Shown: one piece after another, positions 33,735 to 41,282 of the stretch | Position numbering within the stretch: the first letter of the stretch is position 1 | Layout: the number at the start of each line of letters is the position of its first letter | Assembly (NCBI RefSeq): GCF_001613245.1 | Contig: NZ_BDBZ01000038.1 | Coordinates: forward strand, 1 to 49,285 | Reading direction: 5' to 3' | DNA from: Nocardia speluncae NBRC 108251 | Lineage (GTDB): Bacteria > Actinomycetota > Actinomycetes > Mycobacteriales > Mycobacteriaceae | DNA length: 49,285 nt | Program-made: the position numbers and the translations under genes | Notes under the pieces: model-generated | Seen by the model: the letters and a program-made list of their open reading frames with translations, nothing else | Database searches by the model: none | What the model was told of the DNA's origin: nothing

Positions 33735-34604
33735 CTACTGCTGTTGATCCGCAGCCATCTTTGCCATGTTCAATCCAGGCATCAGCATGTGTCCGCCGTC
33801 GACGAGCATTTCCAGCCCGGTGGTCCAACGCGACTCATCGGATGCCAGCCAGAGTACGGCTTCGCTCATGGCGCGCGGTGGGAGCAACCCGACGTCGCGA
33901 AGGGCGGACCAATACTTCGCGCCTTGGAGATCCTCCTTGACTCCTTGCCCCGGGCCCTTGCCCGAACAGAGGTCGTATCCGCCCTGCCAATCCAGCGCAG
34001 GGGTGTCAGTCGGCCCAGGAAGAAGAATGTTGACTCTGATTCCGTACTGCCCGAACTCGAGCGCGGCACTCTTCGCGAGCCCGATCACGCCGTGCTTCGA
34101 GGCGACGTAGTGCACATAGTGTGGCGATCCCTCAACGCCGTTTCCGGAGGACGTCACCACGATCGACCCGCCGCCCCGCGCCTTGATCGCGGGTGTGACA
34201 GCTTTCAACGTTCGCCATACTCCGGTGATGTTGACGTCGAGGACGGCCGCGAACTCCTCTTCGGGGATTTCGTCGAACGGGCGAACGGTCCAAATTCCGG
34301 CATTGGCGACGGCAACGTCCAGGCCGCCGAATGCCTTTACGCCGTCGGCGACCAATTTATCGATCGAGGACTGCTTTCGAACGTCGCCCTCGTGTGCGAT
34401 GATGCGCCGTCCCAATACCTCGACCTCTTCGACGGTGGTCTGGAGATCTTCCGGCGATCCGGTCGCGTAGGGGAGTCCGGTGTCGGTGGGGCAGTCGAGG
34501 GCAAGGATGTCGGCACCCTCTTCTGCGAGGCGAATCGCATGAGCTCGCCCCATTCCACGTGCTGCTCCGGTCACCAGAGCGACTTTTCCATCCATTCGTC
34601 CCAT
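33735..34604 (-). CDS. SDR of the mycofactocin-coupled type
   Basis: A protein of 289 residues. The opening MGRMDGKVALVTGAARGMGRAHAIRLAEEGADILALD, with an ~15-residue insert (TDTGLPYATGSPEDL) after the second strand, is the hallmark of the SDR group that keeps its NAD(H) bound and passes electrons to mycofactocin in Mycobacterium, Rhodococcus and Nocardia. NAGIWTVRPFDEIPEEEF, VHYVASKHG (YxxxK) and the C-terminal WTTGLEMLVDGGHM complete it. It should oxidise a secondary alcohol. GAGGAG precedes the ATG. It is the last gene of a minus-strand operon starting at 37345. No mycofactocin biosynthesis gene (mftA-F) is in the window. Confidence 0.92.
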   Translation of the reverse strand: MGRMDGKVALVTGAARGMGRAHAIRLAEEGADILALDCPTDTGLPYATGSPEDLQTTVEEVEVLGRRIIAHEGDVRKQSSIDKLVADGVKAFGGLDVAVANAGIWTVRPFDEIPEEEFAAVLDVNITGVWRTLKAVTPAIKARGGGSIVVTSSGNGVEGSPHYVHYVASKHGVIGLAKSAALEFGQYGIRVNILLPGPTDTPALDWQGGYDLCSGKGPGQGVKEDLQGAKYWSALRDVGLLPPRAMSEAVLWLASDESRWTTGLEMLVDGGHMLMPGLNMAKMAADQQQ

Positions 34605-34774
34605 TGTTATCTCCTCTTTGAGCGGGGTTTTCGTGAATCAATTACTGCGCATCGGGGGCTCGGAACCCAAGGCAGTAAAGCGCGTTGACGATCTCCGCGT
34701 CAGACGCGCAGCGACGTGGATCAATGGCATATCCAACGATCAAGACCGGGTATTTATGATAATCAGGAGAACTA

Positions 34775-35236
34775 TCACGCGGTGTCGGACGGCGTGATCA
34801 GCTGTAGCAGAATGTCGATTCCGGGCGGCTCGGTCCAGATATGGTCAGAACTGCCGATCCGAAATGGCGAACTGATCGGATCGGGCCGGCCGGGACCTCG
34901 AATGGTGCATCCGTTCAGATCGGCGTCGCTCAGGCTCGCGCCGAACGCGAGAGCGATATGATCTATTTTGGCCGGTGCACTGCCCAGTGCGTACTCGAGG
35001 GTCTTCGGCTCATCAATGGTGTACAACTCGATTTTTGCCGACCCAAGGTTGAAGAACGTTGCCCGAATATTGAGTGCGGGCGCTTCGAACGTGGACGTGA
35101 TGGGAACTGCGAACCTGCTCTGCCATTGGGCCGAAGCCTGCTCCAGGTCGCGAACCAATACGCCGACGTGGTCGAGACGCGGAAATTGTTCCTCGGTCCC
35201 GTCAGCGACGTCCGGTGACAGCTTCGGCATCGTCAT
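34775..35236 (-). CDS. VOC-family (glyoxalase/bleomycin resistance fold) protein
   Basis: A protein of 153 residues. RLDHVGVLVRDLEQASAQWQSRF is the first beta-alpha-beta of the VOC fold with the metal-ligand His; KIELYTIDEP gives a metal-ligand Glu; and KIDHIALAF repeats the motif in the second half. The pattern resembles methylmalonyl-CoA epimerase-like VOC proteins, which would suit the neighbouring methylmalonate-semialdehyde dehydrogenase. The start at 35236 has GGAAG upstream and overlaps the dehydrogenase stop (ATGA). A gap of 170 bp to the SDR gene holds no gene. Confidence 0.85.
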   Translation of the reverse strand: MTMPKLSPDVADGTEEQFPRLDHVGVLVRDLEQASAQWQSRFAVPITSTFEAPALNIRATFFNLGSAKIELYTIDEPKTLEYALGSAPAKIDHIALAFGASLSDADLNGCTIRGPGRPDPISSPFRIGSSDHIWTEPPGIDILLQLITPSDTA

Positions 35237-36741
35237 TGACTTCCGGCGGCGACAAAGTGCGGCGCGACACCTTGGCGGGTTTCGGTCCAACGCTGGGTGA
35301 TCACCTTGGCCTTGGTATAGAAGCGATACGCGTCGTAATTCAATCCGTCGTCACCGAACCGTGAGTCGCCCCATCCGCCGAACCCGAACCAGGAAATCGG
35401 CACCGGGATCGGGACGTTGATCCCGACGCTTCCCGCCCGCACAGTGTGGGCGAATCGACGACCGGCTACTCCACTTGTGGTGAAGATCGACGCGCCGTTT
35501 CCGTACGGGCTCGCGTTGACGACGCGAAGGGCCTCGTCGAGATCGTCGACGCGGACCACACTGAGGATCGGGCCGAAGATCTCGTCTTTGTAGAGGTCAC
35601 TGTCGGTCTGGACGTGGTCGACCAGACTCGGGCCGATGAAGTACCCCGCGTCATGGGTGTCGTCCTTTCGACCGTCCAGGACGACCGTTGCGCCTTGGCC
35701 GGTAGCTGTATCGAGGGCGCTGCGAACTCGATCGACCGCCGACTCCGAGATGAGCGGCCCCATATCGGAACTCGCCGCGTCTCCCGGGCCTGTGCGGAAT
35801 GCCTCGGCTCGTTGCACTGTCTTGGCAACGAGCCGGTCGGCGATGTCTCCGACCACCACCGCCACGGGCACAGCCATGCATCTTTGGCCCGCGGCGCCGT
35901 ACGCGGCCGACACCAACGCGTCCGCCGCCGCATCCAGATCGGCGTCGGGCATCACGACCAGGTGATTGTTCGCTCCGCCGAGCGCTTGCACCTTCTTGCC
36001 GACATCGGCCGAGCGGCGGTAGATCTCCCGCGCGACCGGAGTGGAGCCGACGAAAGAGATGGCGGCGACATCGGGATGGTCGATCAGCGCGTTGACCGCG
36101 TCGACGCCTCCGTGCAGGACGTTGAAGACACCGCTGGGCAGACCGGCTTCGGCCAGAAGTTGCGCTAGGCGCACAGACGCCGACGGGACCTTCTCACTGG
36201 GCTTGAGCACAAACGAGTTGCCGCACGCGAGCGCTGCCGCGAACATCGACACCGGCACCATAATGGGGAAGTTGAACGGCGTGATGCCGACACATACTCC
36301 TAGCGGTTGGCGGAAGGAGTATGTGTCGACGCCTCGGGAGACTTGTTCCGCGAACTCGCCTTTGAGCTGTTGAACCGCGGATGTTGCCACCTCTACGGCT
36401 TCGACAGAACGGGCCACCTCGCCCCTCGCGTCAGCCAGGGTCTTTCCTTGTTCCGCGGTGATGATCGATGCGAGCTCCTCGCCGTGTTCCAGCAAGAGTG
36501 TGCGAAATGCCAGAAGAATCGTGGCCCGAGCGGGGGTGGGAGTCGACGCCCACGCTTCCGCTGCGCTTCGTGCGCTGGCGACAGCCTTGTCGACGACGTC
36601 AGCGCCCCCCAGCTCGACGGCCCGTATCGGGTGGCCTGTCGCCGGGTCTACGATTTCGGACTTTGTCGCGCTTGTCGAGCTGACGGGAGCGCCGGCGATC
36701 CAGTGCGGAACGGTTTCGAGATGGACACCGTTTGTAGTCAC
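35233..36741 (-). CDS. mmsA: Methylmalonate-semialdehyde dehydrogenase (CoA-acylating)
   Basis: A protein of 502 residues of the acylating ALDH group. The nucleophile is Cys288 in AAGQRCMAV, and the usual Glu of hydrolytic ALDHs is replaced by Asn in QALGGANNHLVVMPDAD, as in MmsA/IolA enzymes that transfer the acyl group to CoA. GITPFNFPIMVPVSMFAAALA and FFGFGGWGDS-like WFGFGGWGDSRFGD are also typical. It should turn methylmalonate or malonate semialdehyde, or a related aldehyde, into an acyl-CoA. It starts at a GTG with GGAG. It is coupled to the VOC gene (ATGA) and follows the cupin gene by 43 bp. Confidence 0.93.
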   Translation of the reverse strand: MTTNGVHLETVPHWIAGAPVSSTSATKSEIVDPATGHPIRAVELGGADVVDKAVASARSAAEAWASTPTPARATILLAFRTLLLEHGEELASIITAEQGKTLADARGEVARSVEAVEVATSAVQQLKGEFAEQVSRGVDTYSFRQPLGVCVGITPFNFPIMVPVSMFAAALACGNSFVLKPSEKVPSASVRLAQLLAEAGLPSGVFNVLHGGVDAVNALIDHPDVAAISFVGSTPVAREIYRRSADVGKKVQALGGANNHLVVMPDADLDAAADALVSAAYGAAGQRCMAVPVAVVVGDIADRLVAKTVQRAEAFRTGPGDAASSDMGPLISESAVDRVRSALDTATGQGATVVLDGRKDDTHDAGYFIGPSLVDHVQTDSDLYKDEIFGPILSVVRVDDLDEALRVVNASPYGNGASIFTTSGVAGRRFAHTVRAGSVGINVPIPVPISWFGFGGWGDSRFGDDGLNYDAYRFYTKAKVITQRWTETRQGVAPHFVAAGSQ

Positions 36742-36784
36742 AGTTACTCCAAATTAGCGAATTGGCGAATTATTTCTCGAAGGT

Positions 36785-37345
36785 TCAGGATTTTTTCTCC
36801 CGAGGGTGGGGCAGCTCCGGGAACATTTCCAATCCGTAATTCGTCTTGAGATTCTCGACCTCTGCCGCGAGCTGCTCGGGCGTACGCAGTTCGCGATCGC
36901 GAGCCTCGTAGAAGTACTTGTCGATGCCACTGCCGGGTGCGAAAGTACCGGCTGGTCCCGGTACGAACACGACGAGGATCCTCGCCTCTTCTCCGACGAC
37001 CTCATAGGTATGCCGCTGGTCCTTACGCCCCCACACGAATTGGCCGGCGCCCGCATTGTACGACCCCGCTTCGGTGTGAATCGTAATTTCCCCGCTCATT
37101 ACGAAGAAGCCCTCTTCTTCGCGGTGATGGATATGCCAGACCGGCTCGGTTCCGCGAACCCAGTTCGTCTCGATGACAACTAGCTGGCCCTGAGTGGTCT
37201 CTCCGGTCGCATGAATCCAGAAATCCACACCGGTCATGAAATCGCCGGTCATTTTGAAATGCACGTCATCGCGGTGGGAGACGTAACTCTCCCCGTCTCG
37301 GGTTGTCGACGGCTGGATCTGATCGACACCTGGCTGGGTCACCAT
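36785..37345 (-). CDS. Cupin-domain protein (quercetin dioxygenase-like)
   Basis: A protein of 186 residues. A single cupin is visible: PVWHIHHREEEGFFVMSGEI (motif 1, with two or three His and a Glu as metal ligands) and the later RKDQRHTYEVVGEEARILVVF (motif 2, His). The metal site looks complete, so either dioxygenase or isomerase-type activity is possible, as is simple ligand binding. AAGGGA precedes the ATG. It is the first gene of the minus-strand operon, and the 40-bp dyad lies 62 bp upstream. Reaction unknown. Confidence 0.87.
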   Translation of the reverse strand: MVTQPGVDQIQPSTTRDGESYVSHRDDVHFKMTGDFMTGVDFWIHATGETTQGQLVVIETNWVRGTEPVWHIHHREEEGFFVMSGEITIHTEAGSYNAGAGQFVWGRKDQRHTYEVVGEEARILVVFVPGPAGTFAPGSGIDKYFYEARDRELRTPEQLAAEVENLKTNYGLEMFPELPHPREKKS

Positions 37346-37407
37346 GGGGGTCCCTTTCGTTCACTCGCCGGGGCGAGTAGCTGCGTTCTACCTTGAACAG
37401 GATTGAG

Positions 37408-37447
37408 ACTAGACTCACTGTTGGCTCGAGTCAACAGTGTGTCTAGT
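37408..37447. promoter_or_regulatory. Long operator dyad, site 1 of the module
   Basis: A 40-bp dyad centred on CTCGAG: 18 of 20 pairs are symmetric. Each arm reads ACTAGAC-(T/A)-CACTGTTG. It lies in the 344-bp divergent gap between the cupin gene and the esterase leader. The same half-site, core TAGACAnnnTGTTGAC, recurs at 37520, 40005-40046 and 40083. The rest of the gap holds no gene apart from the leader peptide at 37634. Confidence 0.75.
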
Positions 37448-37519
37448 ATTCATGAACTAGCTGTTGAGAGGTGGTATCGCAGTGAATGCCACCCCGTCGC
37501 AAGCTGGCTCTGTAGCTCA

Positions 37520-37537
37520 ACTAGACAGATCGTTGAC
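37520..37537 (+). promoter_or_regulatory. Additional half-site in the same promoter gap
   Basis: ACTAGACAGATCGTTGAC matches the half-site of the neighbouring dyad (TAGACA then GTTGAC at the same spacing). No inverted partner is seen, so it may be a weaker secondary site for the plus-strand promoter. Confidence 0.45.
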
Positions 37538-37633
37538 AATCCACGACATCATGTGCACAATGCTCCTCGCTCGTATGCGCTCAGGCATCAGAGTTCGCAC
37601 GCGAGACTTTGGCGCCCGACTCCAGGAGGACCA

Positions 37634-37690
37634 ATGACATTGCTTCAGGAAACGAATCATCTCCGCGCATCCGATTGTGCGGTTCGATAA
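37634..37690 (+). CDS. 18-residue leader peptide coupled to the esterase gene
   Basis: A short ORF, MTLLQETNHLRASDCAVR, has a far better ribosome site (AGGAGG, 5 bp before the ATG) than the gene after it. Its TAA stop at 37688-37690 overlaps the esterase ATG at 37690 as TAATG. The esterase has no ribosome site of its own, so its translation should depend on ribosomes finishing this peptide. It is either a simple coupling device or a regulatory leader. No run of one amino acid suggests attenuation. Confidence 0.6.
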   Translation: MTLLQETNHLRASDCAVR

Positions 37691-38628
37691 TGGGAACTCT
37701 GAATGATCAGGTAATCGAATTACTCGAGTCACTGTCCAGGAATCCACCTGCGCAGCCCTGGGACGTGCCGATTTCCTCATATAGATCGGCCGGCGAGAAG
37801 CTGATCACGTTGGCGGGCGAACCCAATCGCGGCTGCGAGGTTCGGAACTTTCACATACGACTTCCCGGAAGGACTGTCGGTGCGCGCGGTTATCGCCCGA
37901 AAGGCGCGATAGGTCGCGTACCCGGCGTCATCTATTTCCACGGTGGCGGATTCGTCAGGGGCAGTCTCGATTCGCATGACAGGCTGTGCCGGGAGTTGAG
38001 CGTCCAGGCTGGGCTCAGCGTCATCGCCGTCGAGTATCGACTGGCTCCCGAAAATACCTATCCGAGCGCGCACGACGATGCGATGGACTCGTTCCTCTGG
38101 GTATCGGAGCACTCCGATGAGCTGAATATCGACAGCGACGCACTGGCAGTCGCCGGTGACTCCGCAGGAGCGATGCTCGCGGCGGCGACCGCCGTAGACG
38201 TTCGGGCACGCGCCCGTGGTGCGACGGTGAAGGCGCAGGGACTGCTGTGCCCTGTCCTCGATGCGACCATGACCGGAACGTCCGCCGAGCGGTACAGCGC
38301 GGCGCCCATTTTGTCGCGGCCCGTTCTCGAATGGTGTATTGATCAGTATTTTCCGAATGTACTGACTCGACGGTCACCGGCCGTATCGCCATTGATGAGG
38401 GAAACCCTGACGGCGTCTCCTCCTGCGCTCATCTTCAGCTCGGAAATCGATCCGGCCTCGGATGACGCTCGGCGCTACTCGGCAGAATTAGAGGCTTCGG
38501 GCGTCGGGGCCGAGTTCCACGAGTATGCGGGCATGCCGCATAGCTTCTTTCTGCTGGCCGGTGTGCTGGACGAGGGCGAGCGTTGCATCGCCGATTTCGC
38601 GGAGAAGCTATCCAGGTTGCTGCGCTAG
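37690..38628 (+). CDS. Alpha/beta-hydrolase of the hormone-sensitive-lipase family
   Basis: A protein of 312 residues. Oxyanion motif YFHGGGFVRG, then EYRLAPENTYPSA, nucleophile Ser158 in VAGDSAGAML, acidic residue in SSEIDPASDD and catalytic His in GMPHSFFLL: the full HSL set. It should hydrolyse a short-chain ester or lactone. Start at 37690 is fixed by coupling to the leader peptide. The promoter is shared with the divergent cupin operon. A strong hairpin follows 63 bp after the stop. Confidence 0.93.
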   Translation: MGTLNDQVIELLESLSRNPPAQPWDVPISSYRSAGEKLITLAGEPNRGCEVRNFHIRLPGRTVGARGYRPKGAIGRVPGVIYFHGGGFVRGSLDSHDRLCRELSVQAGLSVIAVEYRLAPENTYPSAHDDAMDSFLWVSEHSDELNIDSDALAVAGDSAGAMLAAATAVDVRARARGATVKAQGLLCPVLDATMTGTSAERYSAAPILSRPVLEWCIDQYFPNVLTRRSPAVSPLMRETLTASPPALIFSSEIDPASDDARRYSAELEASGVGAEFHEYAGMPHSFFLLAGVLDEGERCIADFAEKLSRLLR

Positions 38629-38691
38629 TGGACAGTACGTCCGTGGAGCAGTAGATACGTCGAATCGTTCAGGCTACGTCAGCTCCCGGTC

Positions 38692-38723
38692 GCCCGGCCG
38701 GTCCGGCACGTGACCGGCCGGGC
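38692..38723. terminator. Strong GC-rich hairpin between converging genes
   Basis: Perfect 12-bp arms (GCCCGGCCGGTC at 38692-38703 and its complement at 38712-38723) with an 8-base loop, between the esterase (+) and the MDR gene (-). It probably serves both directions. Confidence 0.8.
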
Positions 38724-38867
38724 TTCCGTTGGCCCGAGACATCATCGACGTCACGACTGTGGGGGGATCGACTCGGAAGCCGGAGTGCCGCAGATGTCCG
38801 CCGATTTCGAGCAGACGCGCTGCGGCCCGTAATGCGTGAATTCGGCCGCAGCGCCTGGTCGCGAGGA

Positions 38868-39896
38868 TTAGATGACTTTAACGACGACTTTCCCTCTGTT
38901 CTCACCTGCGATACTACGATTGAGAGTGTGTCGCGCATTTTCCAGGCCATCGACCACCGTTTCCTCGGCCTGCAGCGCGCCTGCGCTGAGGTCCCGGGAC
39001 AGCTGCTCGATGATCTCGCCGTACCGATCCACGTGATCGAAAACGATGAAACCCCGCAGAGTGGCCCGCTGCATCAATAGCTGGCTGAGATTACGTAGCC
39101 CGCGCTGGGTGCCGGCGGTGCTGTAATCGTTGTATTCAGAAATGAGACCGCACAGCGTGATGCGCGCACCGATATTGAGTCGATCGAGTACATGATCCAT
39201 GATCTCGCCGCCGACGTTCTCGAAATCGACGTCGATTCCGTCCGGTGTTGCCCGGTCGAGTTGCGCCTTCCAGTCGTCGGCATGTCGATCGACGCAGGCG
39301 TCGAAGCCGACCTCCTCGACGAGGTACCGGCATTTCTCGGCACCGCCGGCGATCCCGACCACTCGGGCTCCCCGCCGCTTCGCGAGTTGGCCCGCAACCG
39401 CCCCCACTGCTCCGGCCGCGCCCGAGACGAAGAACGTCTCGCCCGGCCGGGGATCCCCGAACTCAACGCCCAGGTACGCCGATATTCCGGTGTGGCCGAG
39501 CACGCCGACGAACGCGGGGAGCGGCGCCGGCAATGGATCGGGCAGGACCGTGAACGGCATATCCGCACGCGCTGCATCGGCCACGCAGTAATCCTGCCAA
39601 CCCGTCAACCCCACGACATGTGCGCCGACGGGAAGATCCTCGCGCTTGCTGGCCACCACCTGGCCTGCACCTGCCCCCCGCATGACCGCGTTCAGTTCGA
39701 CCGGGGGTATGTAGGAACGCATCGCGCTCATCCATACCCGATTCGTCGGGTCCACAGACAAATAGTGTGTGCGGATAAGTGCCTGTCCTTCGGAAATCTC
39801 GGGAACTGGCTCTTCGGTCCATTCTAGATTCGCGTCCGTTACTTCCCCCTCCGGTCGACTCCGCAATCGATAGAGCCTGTTGGTAAGTGTGCTCAT
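38868..39896 (-). CDS. NADP-dependent MDR oxidoreductase (prostaglandin/enone reductase type)
   Basis: A protein of 342 residues. YLSVDPTNRVWMS near the start, VLGHTGISAYLG and VSGAAGAVGAVAGQLAKRRGA (NADPH motif), plus GLISEYND and RGFIVFDH near the C-terminus, identify the leukotriene-B4/prostaglandin reductase and CurA-like group. No zinc ligands. It should reduce the double bond of an alpha,beta-unsaturated ketone. AGGAGA precedes the ATG at 39896; the longer in-frame start is unsupported. It is divergent from the SnoaL-like gene across a second copy of the module's dyad. Confidence 0.92.
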   Translation of the reverse strand: MSTLTNRLYRLRSRPEGEVTDANLEWTEEPVPEISEGQALIRTHYLSVDPTNRVWMSAMRSYIPPVELNAVMRGAGAGQVVASKREDLPVGAHVVGLTGWQDYCVADAARADMPFTVLPDPLPAPLPAFVGVLGHTGISAYLGVEFGDPRPGETFFVSGAAGAVGAVAGQLAKRRGARVVGIAGGAEKCRYLVEEVGFDACVDRHADDWKAQLDRATPDGIDVDFENVGGEIMDHVLDRLNIGARITLCGLISEYNDYSTAGTQRGLRNLSQLLMQRATLRGFIVFDHVDRYGEIIEQLSRDLSAGALQAEETVVDGLENARHTLNRSIAGENRGKVVVKVI

Positions 39897-40004
39897 GACG
39901 TCTCCTGAAAGGGCAGGTAAGGGTTGATGCGCGGACTGACGACACCGCCGGAACCCATGTCCGTAGATGATTTCGGGCGCCTCACGGGTCAAACCAGACC
40001 CTGA

Positions 40005-40046
40005 GAATAGACTTGGAGTGGATTATCGTCAACACCATGTCTATTC
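40005..40046. promoter_or_regulatory. Long operator dyad, site 2 of the module
   Basis: A 42-bp dyad with outer arms GAATAGAC / GTCTATTC; about 16 of 21 pairs are symmetric. Its right arm read inverted is TAGACATGGTGTTGAC, matching the half-site at 37408-37447. It lies between the divergent MDR gene and the SnoaL-like gene (283-bp gap, no other gene seen). Confidence 0.65.
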
Positions 40047-40082
40047 GACCTCAGTGAGCGCCACGACGCTCGATCCCAATTG

Positions 40083-40098
40083 TCGACACACTGTTGAC
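40083..40098 (+). promoter_or_regulatory. Half-site near dyad 2
   Basis: TCGACACACTGTTGAC shares 14 consecutive bases (GACACACTGTTGAC) with one arm of the dyad at 37408-37447. It lies 37 bp to the right of dyad 2 in the same divergent gap, mirroring the dyad-plus-half-site layout of the first promoter. Confidence 0.5.
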
Positions 40099-40179
40099 TA
40101 TCGCCGACAGGTCGGGCATTCTCTCACGTTACGACGACTGGAACATCAGCCGTCGCCAGGCCGCAACGAGGAGGCGATT

Positions 40180-40662
40180 GTGAGTACCCAAGCGGAAAAT
40201 CGCAAGGTAGTGGACCATTTTTGGAGCGATCTCGATGGCGGGCCGCCGTCCGGAGCGAAGCTGGAGGAGTGGAAGGACTGGTTCGCGGAAGAGGCTGTCT
40301 GGGAAATGCCGTTCGCCCCAGAGCCGCTCGCGAAGGCAGTCCCCGGCCGCGCGCTCATCGGCCACTTCGTCGACTGGTTCTTCGGATCCGTGCCGGATCT
40401 GGTGATCGATTCGCTGGTCGTCCACGACACGACAGACCCTGAGCTCTTTGTTCTCGAACTTCATGGCCGGGCGACCGTGGCGCAGAACGGGAATATCTAT
40501 GCGAATACCTATTGCACGCATATGCGTGCCAGGGACGGCAAGGTAACTCTGATTCGCGAGTACTTCGATCCGAACGTCGTTGTCGGAGCTTTCGGAGTCG
40601 AACTGATCGGTGAAGGTATGGCCACAGTAATGGCTGCCGCGGGCCTGGAGGTTTCCAAGTGA
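40180..40662 (+). CDS. SnoaL-like (NTF2-fold) protein, possible limonene-epoxide-hydrolase or isomerase type
   Basis: A protein of 160 residues beginning at a GTG with GAGGAGG. WKDWFAEEAVWEMPFAPEPLAKAVPGR, then VHDTTDPELFVLELHGRATV and YCTHMRARDGKVTLIREYFDP, is the NTF2-like fold used by steroid isomerases, polyketide cyclases and epoxide hydrolases. Its specific reaction cannot be assigned. Its stop overlaps the DUF3237 start (GTGA), so the pair is co-translated. Confidence 0.88.
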   Translation: MSTQAENRKVVDHFWSDLDGGPPSGAKLEEWKDWFAEEAVWEMPFAPEPLAKAVPGRALIGHFVDWFFGSVPDLVIDSLVVHDTTDPELFVLELHGRATVAQNGNIYANTYCTHMRARDGKVTLIREYFDPNVVVGAFGVELIGEGMATVMAAAGLEVSK

Positions 40663-41120
40663 AGCTCATTCCGGAGTTCTCGTACACCGCGGAGTTGGGT
40701 GCCCCGCAAATTGTCGGCCCCGGGCCGTACGGTTTACGGCAAGTGCTCCCGGTCACCGGCGGTACGGTGACGGGCGACCGGCTCAGCGGTCAGGCGGCCA
40801 TCGGCGGCGGCGACTGGCTCCTCGCCGGCGAGGACGGCTTCGGGCGGTTGGATGTGCGCGCGCAGTTCGATACCGACGACGGTGCCGTCATCTACATGAA
40901 CTACCAGGGGCTGGTCGAGGTCACGGACGTGGCGGCAGCCGCTTTGGCAGGAGGGGATTCGGGCACAGAGTTCGGCGATCACTACTTCGTCACCACTCCG
41001 CGGCTCGAGTCCGGCGATCCCAGGTACAGCTGGGTCAACCAGACAATTTTCGTGGGGCAGGGGCGCGTCACACCGGGGCCGGTGATCGAGTTCCAGGTCT
41101 TTCGGGTAGCCCTTCAATAG
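40659..41120 (+). CDS. DUF3237-family protein
   Basis: A protein of 153 residues starting at a GTG. IGGGDWLLAGEDGFGRLDVRAQFDTDDGAVIYMNYQG followed by YFVTTPRLESGDPRYSWVNQTIFVGQG are the conserved blocks of DUF3237, a beta-barrel family of unknown activity often found in aromatic and alicyclic catabolic operons. The coupling to a SnoaL-like gene suggests the two act on the same intermediate. Confidence 0.88.
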   Translation: MKLIPEFSYTAELGAPQIVGPGPYGLRQVLPVTGGTVTGDRLSGQAAIGGGDWLLAGEDGFGRLDVRAQFDTDDGAVIYMNYQGLVEVTDVAAAALAGGDSGTEFGDHYFVTTPRLESGDPRYSWVNQTIFVGQGRVTPGPVIEFQVFRVALQ

Positions 41121-41268
41121 CACCGACCGGGCACGACAAGTGGGCCGCGCATTCGTACACAGTGACGATGTGCGGCCCACGCTTCCATGCGGCCGTGGTT
41201 CCCACTGTCGCTGGCTCGAGCCGCTGTCGACGAGGTCGAGTTGCCTCGTGACGCCGCTCGGATCAAAC

Positions 41269-41280
41269 AGGAGTACTCCT
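41269..41280 (+). promoter_or_regulatory. Palindrome covering the ligase ribosome-binding site
   Basis: AGGAGTACTCCT is a perfect 12-bp palindrome whose left half is the Shine-Dalgarno sequence of the ATG at 41283. It supports that start over the in-frame ATG at 41187, which lacks a site. The rest of the 162-bp gap has no other feature. Confidence 0.4.
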
Positions 41281-41282
41281 TT

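Noticed and set aside
33654..34688. Plus-strand open frame of 344 residues opposite the SDR
   Set aside because: The minus-strand SDR has complete motifs and a strong ribosome site; the plus-strand frame has neither.
36742..36784. GCGAATT direct repeat between mmsA and the cupin gene
   Set aside because: Short, AT-rich and in a 43-bp gap inside an operon; no evidence of a regulatory role.
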